From the NCBI GenBank assembly GCA_017938645.1, contig JAGBBE010000123.1, positions 1 through 57,587 of the forward strand: DNA of 57,587 bases. Direction: 5' to 3'. How positions within the stretch are numbered: the first letter of the stretch is position 1; the number at the start of each line of letters is the position of its first letter. Both the position numbers and the translations under genes were made by a program. This stretch comes from Clostridia bacterium (lineage in GTDB: Bacteria > Bacillota_A > Clostridia > Christensenellales > Aristaeellaceae). The notes beneath the pieces were generated by a model. That model was not told the DNA's origin, did not search any database, and worked only from the letters and a program-made list of their open reading frames with translations. Below, piece by piece: positions 42,076-50,064 of the stretch.

Positions 42076-43005
42076 TTACGCGAGCGTGTACGCAGCAATA
42101 CCAATAAAGAGAATAATCGACGCAATGGTTTCCATGGACAAGGCGGTGGAGATATATTCGCCGTCCTTGCCAAGCTCTGCAAACAGCGGAATGATGAACG
42201 GAGCAGGCAGCGAATAACCAAGCATCAGCGCCACAAACAAAGGCTTGTCGAAGGGTACGATCGAGAAGATCACGATGGAACCCAGCACCAGCAGCACCGC
42301 CATCACCAGAATGCGCAGAAGCACCGTAATCATCACAGGCTTCATCATTTCACGGCGGAAGTTGAGTTCATAACCAACAATGACCAGAATCAGGCCGGAA
42401 ACAGGCGCGGTGACAAAGGAGATCGTACCGCTCACCAGCGTGCCAATCTGAGAAGAAAGCACCCACTTGCCCACGCCCGTTGCGCCCAGCACCACGCCGA
42501 TCAGCGTGCCGATGAATGCGGGATTGGTCAGCGCATTCTTGGCAAGCGCCTTGGGATTGGTCTTTCCGGTGCTCACAGCCTGCAGTGTAACGAGGAAGAC
42601 CGTGTACGCAGCCAGCGTCTGACCGATATCCACCATGGCAAAAATCCGCGTCTGACCCGTGTATAGCAGTCCGAACAGCGCATAGCCGAGCATGCCGCCT
42701 TCGAAGTCCGTCAGCAGGAAGGGCATGTACTTGTCGTACGGCTTCACAAAACGGCGAAGCAAAAAACCAGCCGCAAGCCCCAGCGCACAGGATACGTACA
42801 CCACGCCGAAGGTCAGCGCGATCGTGCCTGAATACTCAGCCGTAAAGAATGCATTGAACAAAACCACCGGCAGCAGCACATTGCCCACCAGCGCCTTGAT
42901 GCCCGTCAGTCCCTGCGCAGAGAAGATCTGCTTTTTGTTGCAAAACCATCCGAGGCCGAACATCAGCAGTACGGGAAGCACCATTTCTGTAATGGCAAGA
43001 GCCAT
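42076..43005 (-). CDS. AEC (auxin efflux carrier) family transporter
   Basis: A 309-residue membrane protein with about ten helices and AEC features: an N-terminal ITEMVLPVLLMFGLGWFCNKK segment, LTNPAFIGTLIGVVLG in the middle, and a C-terminal SLPAPFIIPLFAE helix. AEC proteins move small organic anions. The ATG at 43005 is preferred over one four codons earlier that abuts AAAGGA. It follows a terminator-like hairpin after lsrF and has no clear promoter of its own, so it is probably read at reduced level from the lsr promoter. Confidence 0.82.
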   Translation of the reverse strand: MALAITEMVLPVLLMFGLGWFCNKKQIFSAQGLTGIKALVGNVLLPVVLFNAFFTAEYSGTIALTFGVVYVSCALGLAAGFLLRRFVKPYDKYMPFLLTDFEGGMLGYALFGLLYTGQTRIFAMVDIGQTLAAYTVFLVTLQAVSTGKTNPKALAKNALTNPAFIGTLIGVVLGATGVGKWVLSSQIGTLVSGTISFVTAPVSGLILVIVGYELNFRREMMKPVMITVLLRILVMAVLLVLGSIVIFSIVPFDKPLFVALMLGYSLPAPFIIPLFAELGKDGEYISTALSMETIASIILFIGIAAYTLA

Positions 43006-43026
43006 ACCAAATCTCATCCTTTCAAA

Positions 43027-43052
43027 AAAGCCAGAGACAAAGCTCTGGCTTT
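43027..43052 (-). terminator. Terminator-like hairpin after lsrF
   Basis: AAAGCCAGAG (minus strand, 43052-43043) pairs with CTCTGGCTTT (43036-43027) around a 6-nt loop; the T run continues to six Ts. It lies between lsrF and the AEC gene. Confidence 0.8.
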
Positions 43053-43083
43053 ACAATTGCACTCAGTCCGCAGTTCCAGGGGA

Positions 43084-43971
43084 TTAGCCCTTGGCATGGA
43101 TGGCATCCTGGAAGAACTCGTAGGCTTCCTTGTCGGTGTAGCCCTCGTGCACAATCTTGCGGATAGCCTGAGACATTTCAACAGAGTGGGGGCTCTGGAA
43201 GATGTTGCGGCCCATGTCGACGCCGCGGGCGCCGCCCTGGATGGAACGGTAGGCCAGAGTCATGGCCTCGTCCTCAGGCAGCTTCTTGCCGCCGGCAACA
43301 ACGATCGGAACCGGGCAGGCAGCAACGACTTCTTCGAAGTTGTCGCAGTAGTAGGTCTTCACGATCTGAACGCCCATTTCAGCTACGATACGGGTGGCCA
43401 GCTTGAAGAAGCGGTCGGTGCGCTCCATGTCCTTGCCAACAGCCACAACGCCCAGGGTGGGGATGCTGTAGCGGAAGCCAGCGTTGATCACCTTGCTCAG
43501 GTTGTCGATGGAGGACAGCTGTCCGTCAGCGCCGATGAAGGTCTGCACGGCCATACAGTCGGCGTTCATGCGAATGGAGTCCTCGATATCCACAGCCACA
43601 ACCTCATGGCTCAGGTCATCGTTGAGCATGGAGGAGCCGCTGGAAACGCGCAGAGCGATGGCCTTGCGGTTTTCCGGGGGCACACAGGTACGCAGAGCGC
43701 CGCGGGTACCCATGAGGCAGTCAACATTGGGCATGAGCTTGGGAATCACCAGGTCCAGACGCTCGAGGCCGGCGGTGGAGCCCATGAAGTAGCCGTGGTC
43801 AAAGGCAAACATCACGGTGTTGCCGCTCTTGGGATCGAAAATGTTGGACAGATGCTTCTTCATGCCCCAGTCCAGATGGCTGGCGCCCTTTACATAAAAA
43901 CCGTTATTGTTGGCAAATTCCACGTCGGTATGATAATCTTTCGCAACCTTCAGTCCGTCTTTATCAGCCAT
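43084..43971 (-). CDS. lsrF: LsrF, 3-hydroxy-5-phosphonooxypentane-2,4-dione thiolase
   Basis: A 295-residue class I aldolase-like barrel, similar along its length to E. coli LsrF (LDWGMKKHLSNIFDPKSGNT, FAFDHGYFMGSTAGLER, IVKTYY, CPVPIVVAGGKKLP, GVDMGRNIFQS). The Schiff-base lysine is K205 in IVKTYY. LsrF transfers an acetyl unit from the AI-2 breakdown product to CoA, ending the signal. The ATG at 43971 is used because AAAGGAA precedes it; a frame extension upstream has no homology. It is last of the core lsr genes. Confidence 0.92.
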   Translation of the reverse strand: MADKDGLKVAKDYHTDVEFANNNGFYVKGASHLDWGMKKHLSNIFDPKSGNTVMFAFDHGYFMGSTAGLERLDLVIPKLMPNVDCLMGTRGALRTCVPPENRKAIALRVSSGSSMLNDDLSHEVVAVDIEDSIRMNADCMAVQTFIGADGQLSSIDNLSKVINAGFRYSIPTLGVVAVGKDMERTDRFFKLATRIVAEMGVQIVKTYYCDNFEEVVAACPVPIVVAGGKKLPEDEAMTLAYRSIQGGARGVDMGRNIFQSPHSVEMSQAIRKIVHEGYTDKEAYEFFQDAIHAKG

Positions 43972-44062
43972 TGGAATCGTTCCTTTCTGTAATGAAATCG
44001 TATTTCCGCCATAAGCGGTATCGCAGGTAAACGCCGCGTCATGCCCCGGCATTCACCACAAG

Positions 44063-44088
44063 AGGAGGGGCCCCGAAGGGCTCCTCCT
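44063..44088 (-). other. Intercistronic hairpin after lsrB
   Basis: AGGAGG (minus 44088-44083) and GCCC pair with GGGC and CCTCCT (44068-44063) around a TTCG tetraloop, with one internal mismatch. No T run follows. It probably stabilises the lsrB mRNA end rather than terminating. Confidence 0.6.
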
Positions 44089-44106
44089 GATTAGGGTTAG
44101 GATTGA

Positions 44107-45168
44107 TTAGAAGGGATAGTTCGCAACGTTCTCAGCGGTGAAGACAACGCGCTCGGGCAGCAGCACGACGCCGTTGTTCTCAGCAGCAGTCTCCTGGCCG
44201 GCGACCAGATCGCCATTGGCAAGGATGGTCACATCGCCGATGCCGGGGACGTTCACAACGTCGCCAACCTTAACGGTGTTGCCAGCGGAAACGTAAGCGG
44301 CCAGATAGCAGCCCAGGGCACCCTGGATGCCGCAATCCCACAGACCCCAACGGGTGCAGATGCCGTTCTCCAGGTAGGTGGTCATGCCGGAGGGCGGGCA
44401 GAAGCCGGTGATGGTCACGTCAGCAGCGGTCAGGCCCTTGTTCTGGGCGGCGCCGCACTGTCCGGGCAGAGCGGTGGAGTCGTTGCAGATGATCAGGTCA
44501 ACGTCGGGATAGGCTTCGAAGATGGATTCGCCAACGCTCACAGACTGAGCGGGATCCTGGTTGGAGTAGTAGGGATCGTGAACAGCAACCCAGCTGGGAT
44601 AGGTGGCCTTGATGTACTCGTCGCCAGCCACGTACCAGGAGTTCTGGTCAGCCACGGAGGGGTTGGAGAAGTGCCAGACGTACTTGACTTCGCCAGCCAC
44701 GTCCACGCCGCGCTCCTTCAGAGACTCAACGCCCATTTCAACGAGCATCGGTCCAAGAACGTCAGCGGTGCCCTGAGAGATCATCAGAGCGCGGGCATTG
44801 GGGGAGACGTCAGAGTCCCAAGTGCTGACGTAGATGCCAGCTTCCTGAGCCTCGATCAGCTTCTCATCCAGACCGGTGGCGTCAACAGAGGAGATGCAGA
44901 TGGCATCCACGCCCTTGTCGATGGCCTGCTGGATCAGCTCGAGCTGGGTGGTAACGGAAGCGTCGGGGGAACCGATGTAGTCAACGGTCAGGCCCCACTC
45001 AGCAGCGTACTTCTGAGCGCCGTCGTTAGCAGCTTCGAAGAAGGAGTTGCCGGATACCTTCGGAATGAAGGCAACGGTCATGCCATCCACCGGGCTCTTC
45101 GCGGCGAAGGCAGAGGTCATGGTCATAGCCATGCACAGGACGAGAACCAAAGCCAGGATCTTTTTCAT
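44107..45168 (-). CDS. lsrB: AI-2 receptor/binding protein LsrB
   Basis: A 353-residue sugar-binding-like protein resembling E. coli LsrB: VAFIPKVSGNSFFEAANDGA, VSTWDSD, FSNPSVADQNSW, ICNDSTALPGQ and the C-terminal NNGVVLLPERVVFTAENV. The signal peptide ends AFA at about residue 23 and there is no lipobox Cys. It should bind AI-2 outside the cell and pass it to LsrCD. Unusually the gene lies after the permeases rather than after lsrD-only order variants, and a hairpin follows. GGGAGG precedes the ATG. Confidence 0.9.
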   Translation of the reverse strand: MKKILALVLVLCMAMTMTSAFAAKSPVDGMTVAFIPKVSGNSFFEAANDGAQKYAAEWGLTVDYIGSPDASVTTQLELIQQAIDKGVDAICISSVDATGLDEKLIEAQEAGIYVSTWDSDVSPNARALMISQGTADVLGPMLVEMGVESLKERGVDVAGEVKYVWHFSNPSVADQNSWYVAGDEYIKATYPSWVAVHDPYYSNQDPAQSVSVGESIFEAYPDVDLIICNDSTALPGQCGAAQNKGLTAADVTITGFCPPSGMTTYLENGICTRWGLWDCGIQGALGCYLAAYVSAGNTVKVGDVVNVPGIGDVTILANGDLVAGQETAAENNGVVLLPERVVFTAENVANYPF

Positions 45169-45234
45169 GTTTGAGTCCTCCCATTTTTATTTATCCCAAG
45201 AGGCATTCACAACGCCTCCTGAAATTCAGAGTTG

Positions 45235-46266
45235 TCAGGCCGAGCGCTTTTTGAGCTGCTTGGCCAAAGCCTGAATCATGCCCTTTCCGGCAATTTCGCG
45301 GCCCAGCACCACCAGCACCAGTACGATACCTACCGGCAGGTCCAGGTTCTGGGTGCTCACATCGAAGCACAGCGGCAGGCCGTAGCGCAGGATGCAGATG
45401 ATCAGGGACGCCAGCACCGTACCAAGGATCGAGCCCTTGCCGCCGGTGTTGAGCGTGCCGCCCAGAACAACCGCGGTAATGATTGCCAGCGTGTAGCCGG
45501 AACCAAGGTTGTACTTGGCGGAGTTGACGTTGGCCGTCAGGAGCGTGCCGGCCAGCGCGGCGCTCACGGCGGAGAGCACGTAGGTCGACATGATGACAGC
45601 GCGGGTGTTAATGCCGGAATACTCGGCAGCCTGCTGGTTGACGCCGATGAGGAACAGGCGCTCGCCGTATTTGGTGCGGTGGAGCAGCCAGATGCACAAG
45701 ACGATCAGCAGGATGTAAACCACGATCTGCGTGGGAATTCCGAACAGATTGCCCTTGCCCAGGAAGCGGAAGTCCACATAAGCGCCCGCTTCATTCTTGG
45801 ACGGGAAGCCGCTGATGCCCTGATAGGCAGGCGTGGCGGACATGCTGGACACCAGCAGCGCAAGACCTGAATACAGGAAGCTGCCGCCCAGCGTAACCAC
45901 CATCGGCTGAACCCCGCAGTAGGCGATGAAGAAGCCGCTCAGCGCGCCGCACAGCGCAGCCAGAACCACGGCGATGAACACAGCCAGCCAGATGTTCAGT
46001 CCCGCATCGCTCCAGAGCACGCCGATGACGATACTCGTCAGGCCGATGATGGAAGGCGCCTGAATATCAATGCCGCCGGTAATCATGACCAGCGTTACAA
46101 ACAGCGAGATGATGCAGACGCTGATGTAGTTGACGATGCTGTTCATGATGGACTTGGGACGCAGGAACTTGGGATTAGCCGCGCCAAAGACCACGAACTC
46201 CAGCACAAGGAAAATCACCAGAAACAGTTCCCAATGCTTGAAAACCTTTTTCAGCACAGATTTCAT
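45235..46266 (-). CDS. lsrD: AI-2 ABC permease LsrD
   Basis: A 343-residue RbsC-family permease with about ten helices. LsrD-like features are ELFLVIFLVLEFVVFGAANP at the N-terminus, MITGGIDIQAPSIIGL and ITAVVLGGTLNTGGKGSILG. With LsrC it forms the AI-2 channel. It overlaps lsrC by 4 bases and is followed by lsrB 66 bases on. Confidence 0.9.
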   Translation of the reverse strand: MKSVLKKVFKHWELFLVIFLVLEFVVFGAANPKFLRPKSIMNSIVNYISVCIISLFVTLVMITGGIDIQAPSIIGLTSIVIGVLWSDAGLNIWLAVFIAVVLAALCGALSGFFIAYCGVQPMVVTLGGSFLYSGLALLVSSMSATPAYQGISGFPSKNEAGAYVDFRFLGKGNLFGIPTQIVVYILLIVLCIWLLHRTKYGERLFLIGVNQQAAEYSGINTRAVIMSTYVLSAVSAALAGTLLTANVNSAKYNLGSGYTLAIITAVVLGGTLNTGGKGSILGTVLASLIICILRYGLPLCFDVSTQNLDLPVGIVLVLVVLGREIAGKGMIQALAKQLKKRSA

Positions 46267-47267
46267 CCGTTCTCGCCTCCTTCCGCAGTTCTGGACAGGA
46301 GACGCTTTCTTCTGGCCATTTCAATGGAGCGCCGCTGTGCCAGTGCGTCGACCACAACGATCACGATCAGCATGATGCCGGTGATGGTGTTGTCGTAGGT
46401 GGAGGGAAGGCCGATGAAAACCAGCAGACGGCTGATGGAGGACATGATCACAGCGCCCAGCGCCGCGCCCACCATGTTGCCAAGGCCGCCGGAAAGGGAG
46501 ATGCCTCCCAGAACGCAGGCCGCGATGGCGGTCATTTCGTAGCCGTTGCCCGCAACGGTCATGACTTGGCCGTACTTGGAAGCGAATACAAATCCGCCAA
46601 GGCCGGCGAAGATGCCGCACAGCACATAGGCCAGCATCTTGGTGCCCAGCACAGAAATGCCTACGAGGTTTGCGCCGCCGGCGTTGTCGCCGACTGCGAT
46701 GAAGTACTTGCCCTTGCGGGTCTTGGTAAGCACGATGTGAGCTACCGCCACCAGTGCAATGGCGATGGCATAGTATACGGTGATTTCGGCGAAGAGCACC
46801 TGATTGCCGTAGCTGGCGATGGAGCCGCCGAAGTTCTCAATGGTGCGTCCGTCAGAGACGATGTACACCAGACCGCGGATAACGCTGTTGGTGCCGAGTG
46901 TGAAGATCAGCGAAGGAACGCCGAAGAACGAAACGCCTACGCCGTTGACCACGCCGATCACCGCGCCAACGAGCATTACGGTGAGAAGCATTTCACCGAT
47001 GCTTCCGCCTCTCTGAGCGATCATGCCGGTCATAGCGGCGGTCAAACCCAGCGTCGCGCCGATGGATACGTCAATCTCGCCGGTCATGATCACAAATGCG
47101 ATGCCAATGGCAAGCAGCGTATACATCGTGGAGGTGTTGAAGCAGCTGATGATGCTGGAGTAGTTGAGGAAGCTCGGATCAGCGATGCCGGTGATGAGGA
47201 ACAGCACGATCAGGAAGATCAGGCTGGACATCCACCTGGCCTTGAAAATGTTCTTGATCTTATTCAT
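46263..47267 (-). CDS. lsrC: AI-2 ABC permease LsrC
   Basis: A 334-residue RbsC-family permease. LsrC-like features are IMTGEIDVSIGATLGL, the SDGRTIENFGG loop and EMTAIAACVLGGISLSGGLG. It overlaps lsrA by 8 bases and lsrD by 4, so the three membrane and ATPase components are translationally coupled. Confidence 0.9.
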   Translation of the reverse strand: MNKIKNIFKARWMSSLIFLIVLFLITGIADPSFLNYSSIISCFNTSTMYTLLAIGIAFVIMTGEIDVSIGATLGLTAAMTGMIAQRGGSIGEMLLTVMLVGAVIGVVNGVGVSFFGVPSLIFTLGTNSVIRGLVYIVSDGRTIENFGGSIASYGNQVLFAEITVYYAIAIALVAVAHIVLTKTRKGKYFIAVGDNAGGANLVGISVLGTKMLAYVLCGIFAGLGGFVFASKYGQVMTVAGNGYEMTAIAACVLGGISLSGGLGNMVGAALGAVIMSSISRLLVFIGLPSTYDNTITGIMLIVIVVVDALAQRRSIEMARRKRLLSRTAEGGENG

Positions 47268-48786
47268 GGGCCACCGCCTTCTCCTGACTGATGCCGAACG
47301 AGGCGCTGGTCAGGACGTCCTGGGTAATTTCATCGTGGCTGAACTCGCCGTTGATTCTGCCCTGGAACACGGTGATGGCACGGTCGGCAAGCTCCACGAC
47401 TTCTTCGATGTCGGAGGAAACCATCAGTACGGCCACGCCTGCTTCCTTGAGCTGGCGGATGATGTTGTACACGTCGCCGCGGGCCGCAGCGTCAATGCCG
47501 CGGGTGGGCTCGTCCAGAATCACAACCTTGGGCTGAGTGGACAGGGAACGTGCAATGACAACCTTCTGCTGGTTGCCGCCGGAGAGGCTTCCGATAAGGT
47601 CTTCCAGAGAGACGATCTTGGTGCGGAAGTTATCGACGTACTTCTGGGAGATTTCCTTCTGACGGCGGCGGTTCATGTTCAGTTTGCCGATCTCTCTGGT
47701 ACCCAGCAGCGCCGAGGTGGTGTTGGAGGAGATGGAGCGAATCTTGAACAGGCCGTGATAGTGACGGTCTTCAGGCACAAAGTTGATGCCTGCCTGCAGA
47801 ATCTTGTTGGTGGAAAGACCGGTGATATCCCTGCCGTCGAGAATGACTTTGCCGCCAAGGGTCTTATCGCGGCCGAAAATGGTGCTGATCAATTCCGTGC
47901 GGCCAGCGCCCACGACGCCCGCGATGCCCAGAATCTCGCCGGGATAGAGATCAAAGGAAATATTGCTGAAGCCGTAGCCGGAAAAGTCTTTTACCTGCAG
48001 CACAGGCTTGAGGTCGTCATAGCGGATGGTTTCATAGCCTTTGCCGCCCAGCGTCTGCATTTCAGCGTCATTGGGCAGGAGACCCTGAATGAGCATTTCC
48101 TTGGTGAAATTCTCCACCGGGCCCTTGAGCGTGATCAGTCCGTCGCGCATGATGGCTACGTCGGTGGCAATCTCAAACACCTCGTTGAGGCGGTGCGTGA
48201 TATAGATCATGCTGATGCCCTTGCTCTTGAGGTCGCGCACGACCTTGAACAGCGCCTGCACCTCGCCGAAGGTCAGAGCGCTGGTGGGCTCGTCGAGAAT
48301 GAGCACCTTGGCCTCGCGCATCAGACCGCGCAGGATCTCAACCAGCTGCTGTTCGGCAATGGAAAGGGTGCTGGCCTTGCGCTGGAGGTTAAGGTTGAAG
48401 CCCAAACCTTCCATATGCTTGTCAAGGCGCTTTTTGAGCACAGCCTCATCTTCCTTGAAGCCCATGAGGATGTTTTCCAGAACCGTCATATTGGGGAACA
48501 GCAAAGGTTCCTGAGGCACAAGATAAATACCGGCAGCCAAAGAGGCGGACGGCTTGCCCAGCTTGCAGGGCTTGCCTCCCATGCAGATTTCACCCTCGTC
48601 GGCCTGATAAATGCCCATGATGATCTTCATCAGCGTGCTCTTGCCTGCGCCGTTGCCGCCGATAAGCGCGACCACGGCACCCTGCGGCACTTCCAGATCG
48701 ATACCCCTGAGCACAACATTGATGCCGAACGACTTTTTGATGCCGCGAACGGATAGCCCGGAAGCCTTGTTCATAGGCTCGTTCAT
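47260..48786 (-). CDS. lsrA: AI-2 ABC transporter ATPase LsrA
   Basis: A 508-residue tandem ATPase of the RbsA/MglA type. Domain 1 has GGNGAGKST (about 42-50), LSIAEQQLVEI and LILDEPTSAL. Domain 2 has the degenerate GVVGAGRTE, an intact LSGGNQQK signature and VILDEPTRGID. It powers LsrCD. It is first in the leftward lsr operon, with GGAGGG 8 nt before its ATG, and is divergent from lsrR. Confidence 0.92.
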   Translation of the reverse strand: MNEPMNKASGLSVRGIKKSFGINVVLRGIDLEVPQGAVVALIGGNGAGKSTLMKIIMGIYQADEGEICMGGKPCKLGKPSASLAAGIYLVPQEPLLFPNMTVLENILMGFKEDEAVLKKRLDKHMEGLGFNLNLQRKASTLSIAEQQLVEILRGLMREAKVLILDEPTSALTFGEVQALFKVVRDLKSKGISMIYITHRLNEVFEIATDVAIMRDGLITLKGPVENFTKEMLIQGLLPNDAEMQTLGGKGYETIRYDDLKPVLQVKDFSGYGFSNISFDLYPGEILGIAGVVGAGRTELISTIFGRDKTLGGKVILDGRDITGLSTNKILQAGINFVPEDRHYHGLFKIRSISSNTTSALLGTREIGKLNMNRRRQKEISQKYVDNFRTKIVSLEDLIGSLSGGNQQKVVIARSLSTQPKVVILDEPTRGIDAAARGDVYNIIRQLKEAGVAVLMVSSDIEEVVELADRAITVFQGRINGEFSHDEITQDVLTSASFGISQEKAVAHE

Positions 48787-48816
48787 GTGTGTTGCCCTCC
48801 AAAACAGTGAATAAAA

Positions 48817-48828
48817 GTTTCACAAAAC
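48817..48828. promoter_or_regulatory. Candidate LsrR operator, downstream copy
   Basis: GTTTCACAAAAC (GTTT-N4-AAAC) lies between the lsrA promoter and gene and resembles the GTTT-N3-AAAC element inside that promoter. Tentative. Confidence 0.35.
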
Positions 48829-48847
48829 AATTTTTATCAATATGGTT

Positions 48848-48876
48848 ATTCTATCGTTTCGTAAACTATTTGTCAA
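48848..48876 (-). promoter_or_regulatory. Promoter of the lsrACDBF operon with an embedded operator
   Basis: On the minus strand, TTGACA (48876-48871) and TAGAAT (48853-48848) with a 17-nt spacer. The spacer holds GTTTCGTAAAC (48856-48866), a GTTT-N3-AAAC palindrome well placed for repression by LsrR. The repressor assignment is inferred. Confidence 0.75.
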
Positions 48877-49002
48877 TACCTTAAATGGATTTCCTGCACG
48901 CTTGTCTCCCATCCAATTCAGCATTCGGAATCTTTTTCACCATCAAGGCCATGAAAAAGCCGGAATCTCCGGAAATAATCAGCGTTTTCGCCTTTCTTCC
49001 CA

Positions 49003-49031
49003 TTGACAGATCATGCCCGGCGTGATATACT
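49003..49031 (+). promoter_or_regulatory. Promoter of the lsrR-lsrK-cupin operon
   Basis: TTGACA (49003-49008) and TATACT (49026-49031) with a 17-nt spacer. The start falls near 49038. A TTGTTACGTTC segment just beyond partly resembles the lsrA-side operator. Confidence 0.8.
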
Positions 49032-49083
49032 GGCCTCGAATACATTTGTTACGTTCAAAAACTTTTGATAAGGATTGTCCTGT

Positions 49084-50007
49084 ATGGATTATGAAGAAGC
49101 GCTGATGGCCAAAGCGGCCTGGTATTACTACTTTCAGGATATGACCCAGCAGCAGATCTCAGACCGCATCGGCATCAGCCGCATCCGTGTGATCCGCCTT
49201 CTGGAGCGCGCGCGTCAGACCGGCATGATTCAGTTCAGCCTTCGCCGCGGCAATGAGGAGCGGCTGAAAATTGAAAAAAAACTGATGGAAACCTACGGTC
49301 TGGAGGACGTCTTTGTGGTTCCCTCCCCTGCCGATCCTTCGCAGATCAACGCCAATATCGCTGAAGCTGCCAGCATGTACATCACCGAGCGTCTTCACGA
49401 GGGCAGCGTAATCAATATCGGCTATGGTGACACGCCCAGCCGCGTTCTCAACAACCTTGCCACCACCGCCGAAACGACGATCACCTGCGTTTCCCTCACC
49501 GGCGGCGTGAGTTATTACCTGCCCAATGCACGAAGCAACGTTTTTAACGCAAAACTTCATCTTATCCCCGCGCCTCTTCTGGCCTCCAGCAAGGAAATGG
49601 CCGACGCGATCCGCCAGGAGACCAGCGTGAGCGAAATCAGCCGCATGATTTCGCTGGCCCAGCTCACAGTCGTGGGCATCGGCTCCATGGACGGCAGCGC
49701 AACCATTTTCCATTCCGGCATCCTCAACAGCAACGATCTGCTGTATCTGTCGATGCAGGGCGCAAAGGGCGATGTGCTGAGCCATTTTGTGGATGAAAAC
49801 GGTCAGCTGATCAACAGTCCCATTGAGGAACGTCTCATCGCTACCTCCATGGAGGCACTCAGTCAGCTGCACAACGTTATCGGCGTAGCTGCCGGACGTG
49901 TGAAGGCAGACGCCATCCGTGCCGTGCTCAAAGGCGGCATTCTCGACACCCTCATCACCGACACCGACACCGCCGAGGCCATTCTCGGCACCTCCTACAC
50001 GGAATAA
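49084..50007 (+). CDS. lsrR: LsrR, SorC-family regulator of AI-2 genes
   Basis: A 307-residue SorC/DeoR-type regulator. The N-terminal helix-turn-helix (MTQQQISDRIGISRIRVIRL, about 22-41) is followed by a sugar-phosphate-sensing domain with NIGYGDTPSRVLNNL, GIGSMDGSATIFHSG and a C-terminal AAGRVKADAIRAVLKGG. The family is released from DNA by phospho-AI-2. It is encoded divergently from lsrA and upstream of lsrK. AAGGA lies 9 nt before the ATG at 49084; a TTG three codons upstream is a weaker alternative. Confidence 0.88.
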   Translation: MDYEEALMAKAAWYYYFQDMTQQQISDRIGISRIRVIRLLERARQTGMIQFSLRRGNEERLKIEKKLMETYGLEDVFVVPSPADPSQINANIAEAASMYITERLHEGSVINIGYGDTPSRVLNNLATTAETTITCVSLTGGVSYYLPNARSNVFNAKLHLIPAPLLASSKEMADAIRQETSVSEISRMISLAQLTVVGIGSMDGSATIFHSGILNSNDLLYLSMQGAKGDVLSHFVDENGQLINSPIEERLIATSMEALSQLHNVIGVAAGRVKADAIRAVLKGGILDTLITDTDTAEAILGTSYTE

Positions 50008-50064
50008 AGTGAATCATCTCTCAAAACGACAGACATACCGTTTTTCAGAAAGGAAGGATCACAC

